From positions 1 through 5,859 of the forward strand of contig JALORM010000129.1 of the NCBI GenBank assembly GCA_025458985.1: a stretch of DNA of 5,859 bases, given 5' to 3'. Shown here piece after piece: positions 5,286-5,859 of the stretch (position 1 is its first letter; every line of letters begins with the position of its first letter). Under the pieces are notes generated by a model. It saw only the letters and a program-made list of their open reading frames with translations, was not told the DNA's origin and ran no database searches. The DNA comes from Paracoccaceae bacterium. GTDB taxonomy: Bacteria; Pseudomonadota; Alphaproteobacteria; Rhodobacterales; Rhodobacteraceae. A program made the translations under genes and the position numbers.

Positions 5286-5840
5286 TCAGACGGGGAAGTA
5301 ACGCTCGGCGGGCAGGTAGAGGCCGAGGCGCGCGGCCTCGGCCCAACCCCGTTCCTCGGCCGTGTCGCCGACCATCAGAACCCGGTCTGCCGGGCAGGCA
5401 AGCGCCGCGAGGACCGTGCGACGCGCCTCGCCCCAGGCCGCGAGAGGCCGCGGCGCGGGATGGGCGCGGTCGATCACCGCGCCGGCCCGCGCCATCACGA
5501 CTTCAGGCGACAGCGGGCGGTTGGCCAGCGCACCGCGGTCCGCGCCTGCTACGGCGGCGAGCCGCGCGCGCCGGTCCTCGGGCAGCGCGGCAGCAGGCGG
5601 CAGCATCCTGAGCGCGTTGGTCGAGAACAATAGCGCCACGACGTCGTGCCCCGAGGCCGCACGGAACGAGGCATAGGTGCGGTAGTCGAGCCCGATCTCG
5701 GCCGCGCGCCTCACGCGGAGCCGCACGACCTCGACCGGAAGCGTCGGCAGCAGGTCGGCGCGCGCCCGGCCCCAGGCATGGCGACGCCAGGCGTGGCCGG
5801 CCTCCATCGTGGGTCCGTTGTTGTGGCCGATCCCGCTCAC
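5286..5840 (-). CDS. Conserved-looking protein of unknown function with GIGHNNGP start and weak HAD-like motifs
   Basis: The 184-residue protein begins MSGIGHNNGP and continues with a basic helical stretch (18-48). Next come TYASFRAASGHDVVALLFSTNALRML (55-80, given here only to locate the S73-T74-N75 turn) and a C-terminal RVLMVGDTAEERGW (153-166). A strand ending in Ser/Thr-Asn and a later VGD followed by acidic residues recall HAD motifs II and IV. The nucleophile motif DxDx(T/V) is absent, so a HAD phosphatase is not supported. I recall similar sequences only as hypothetical proteins of Rhodobacteraceae. The start is GTG at 5840, with GGAG 8 bases upstream; the conserved-looking peptide begins exactly there. 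The GTGA at the start would give a 4-base overlap with a possible upstream minus-strand gene ending RPEPAR, of which only a few codons are in the window. The stop is separated from ribB by 166 bases containing doublet B. Confidence 0.8.
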   Translation of the reverse strand: MSGIGHNNGPTMEAGHAWRRHAWGRARADLLPTLPVEVVRLRVRRAAEIGLDYRTYASFRAASGHDVVALLFSTNALRMLPPAAALPEDRRARLAAVAGADRGALANRPLSPEVVMARAGAVIDRAHPAPRPLAAWGEARRTVLAALACPADRVLMVGDTAEERGWAEAARLGLYLPAERYFPV

Positions 5841-5859
5841 CGCGCGGGCTCCGGCCGGA

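Noticed and set aside
4535..5611. Plus-strand open frame of 358 codons opposite ribB and the right-hand gene
   Set aside because: Antisense to ribB with no motif and passes through the repeat doublet.

Overview
The window is very GC-rich and looks like chromosomal DNA of an alphaproteobacterium, most likely of the Rhodobacteraceae. The support is the gene order ribB-ribH-nusB with tight overlaps, a ribB whose C-terminal GTP-cyclohydrolase-like half is degenerate, a gene starting with a GIGHNNGP peptide, and the overall codon bias. The family placement is inference from sequence recall, not from a search.

Left part (1-408): no protein gene is supported. It holds one short palindromic repeat (9-27), then a region that folds into a long imperfect closing stem, a central bubble with the GCCGAT motif and an apical stem. 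I read this as a 6S RNA gene (about 95-259) with a promoter-like sequence at the right distance. A second promoter-like sequence (353-381) leads into the next operon.

Left operon (409-2546, plus strand): two genes overlapping by ATGA. The first encodes a four-helix inner-membrane protein with a large predicted periplasmic domain and no recognised family. The second encodes a membrane-anchored, periplasm-facing ClpP-fold protein in which Ser, His and Asp line up with the ClpP catalytic triad. This pair is the best candidate for an undescribed system: a membrane protease and its membrane partner.

Right part (2560-5840, minus strand, read right to left): a GTG-started gene of unknown function with weak HAD-like motifs; ribB (DHBP synthase with a dead RibA-like half); ribH (lumazine synthase); nusB (transcription antitermination factor); and a small two-helix membrane protein. 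RibB and RibH supply and use the four-carbon precursor of riboflavin. NusB sits downstream, coupled by a 4-base overlap. The two operons converge, with only 13 bases between the stop codons at 2546 and 2560.

Five copies of a 19-20 base palindrome, all between genes, punctuate the window. Four of them form two inverted doublets (2948-3000 and 5191-5274). One copy carries a paired base change that keeps its stem intact.
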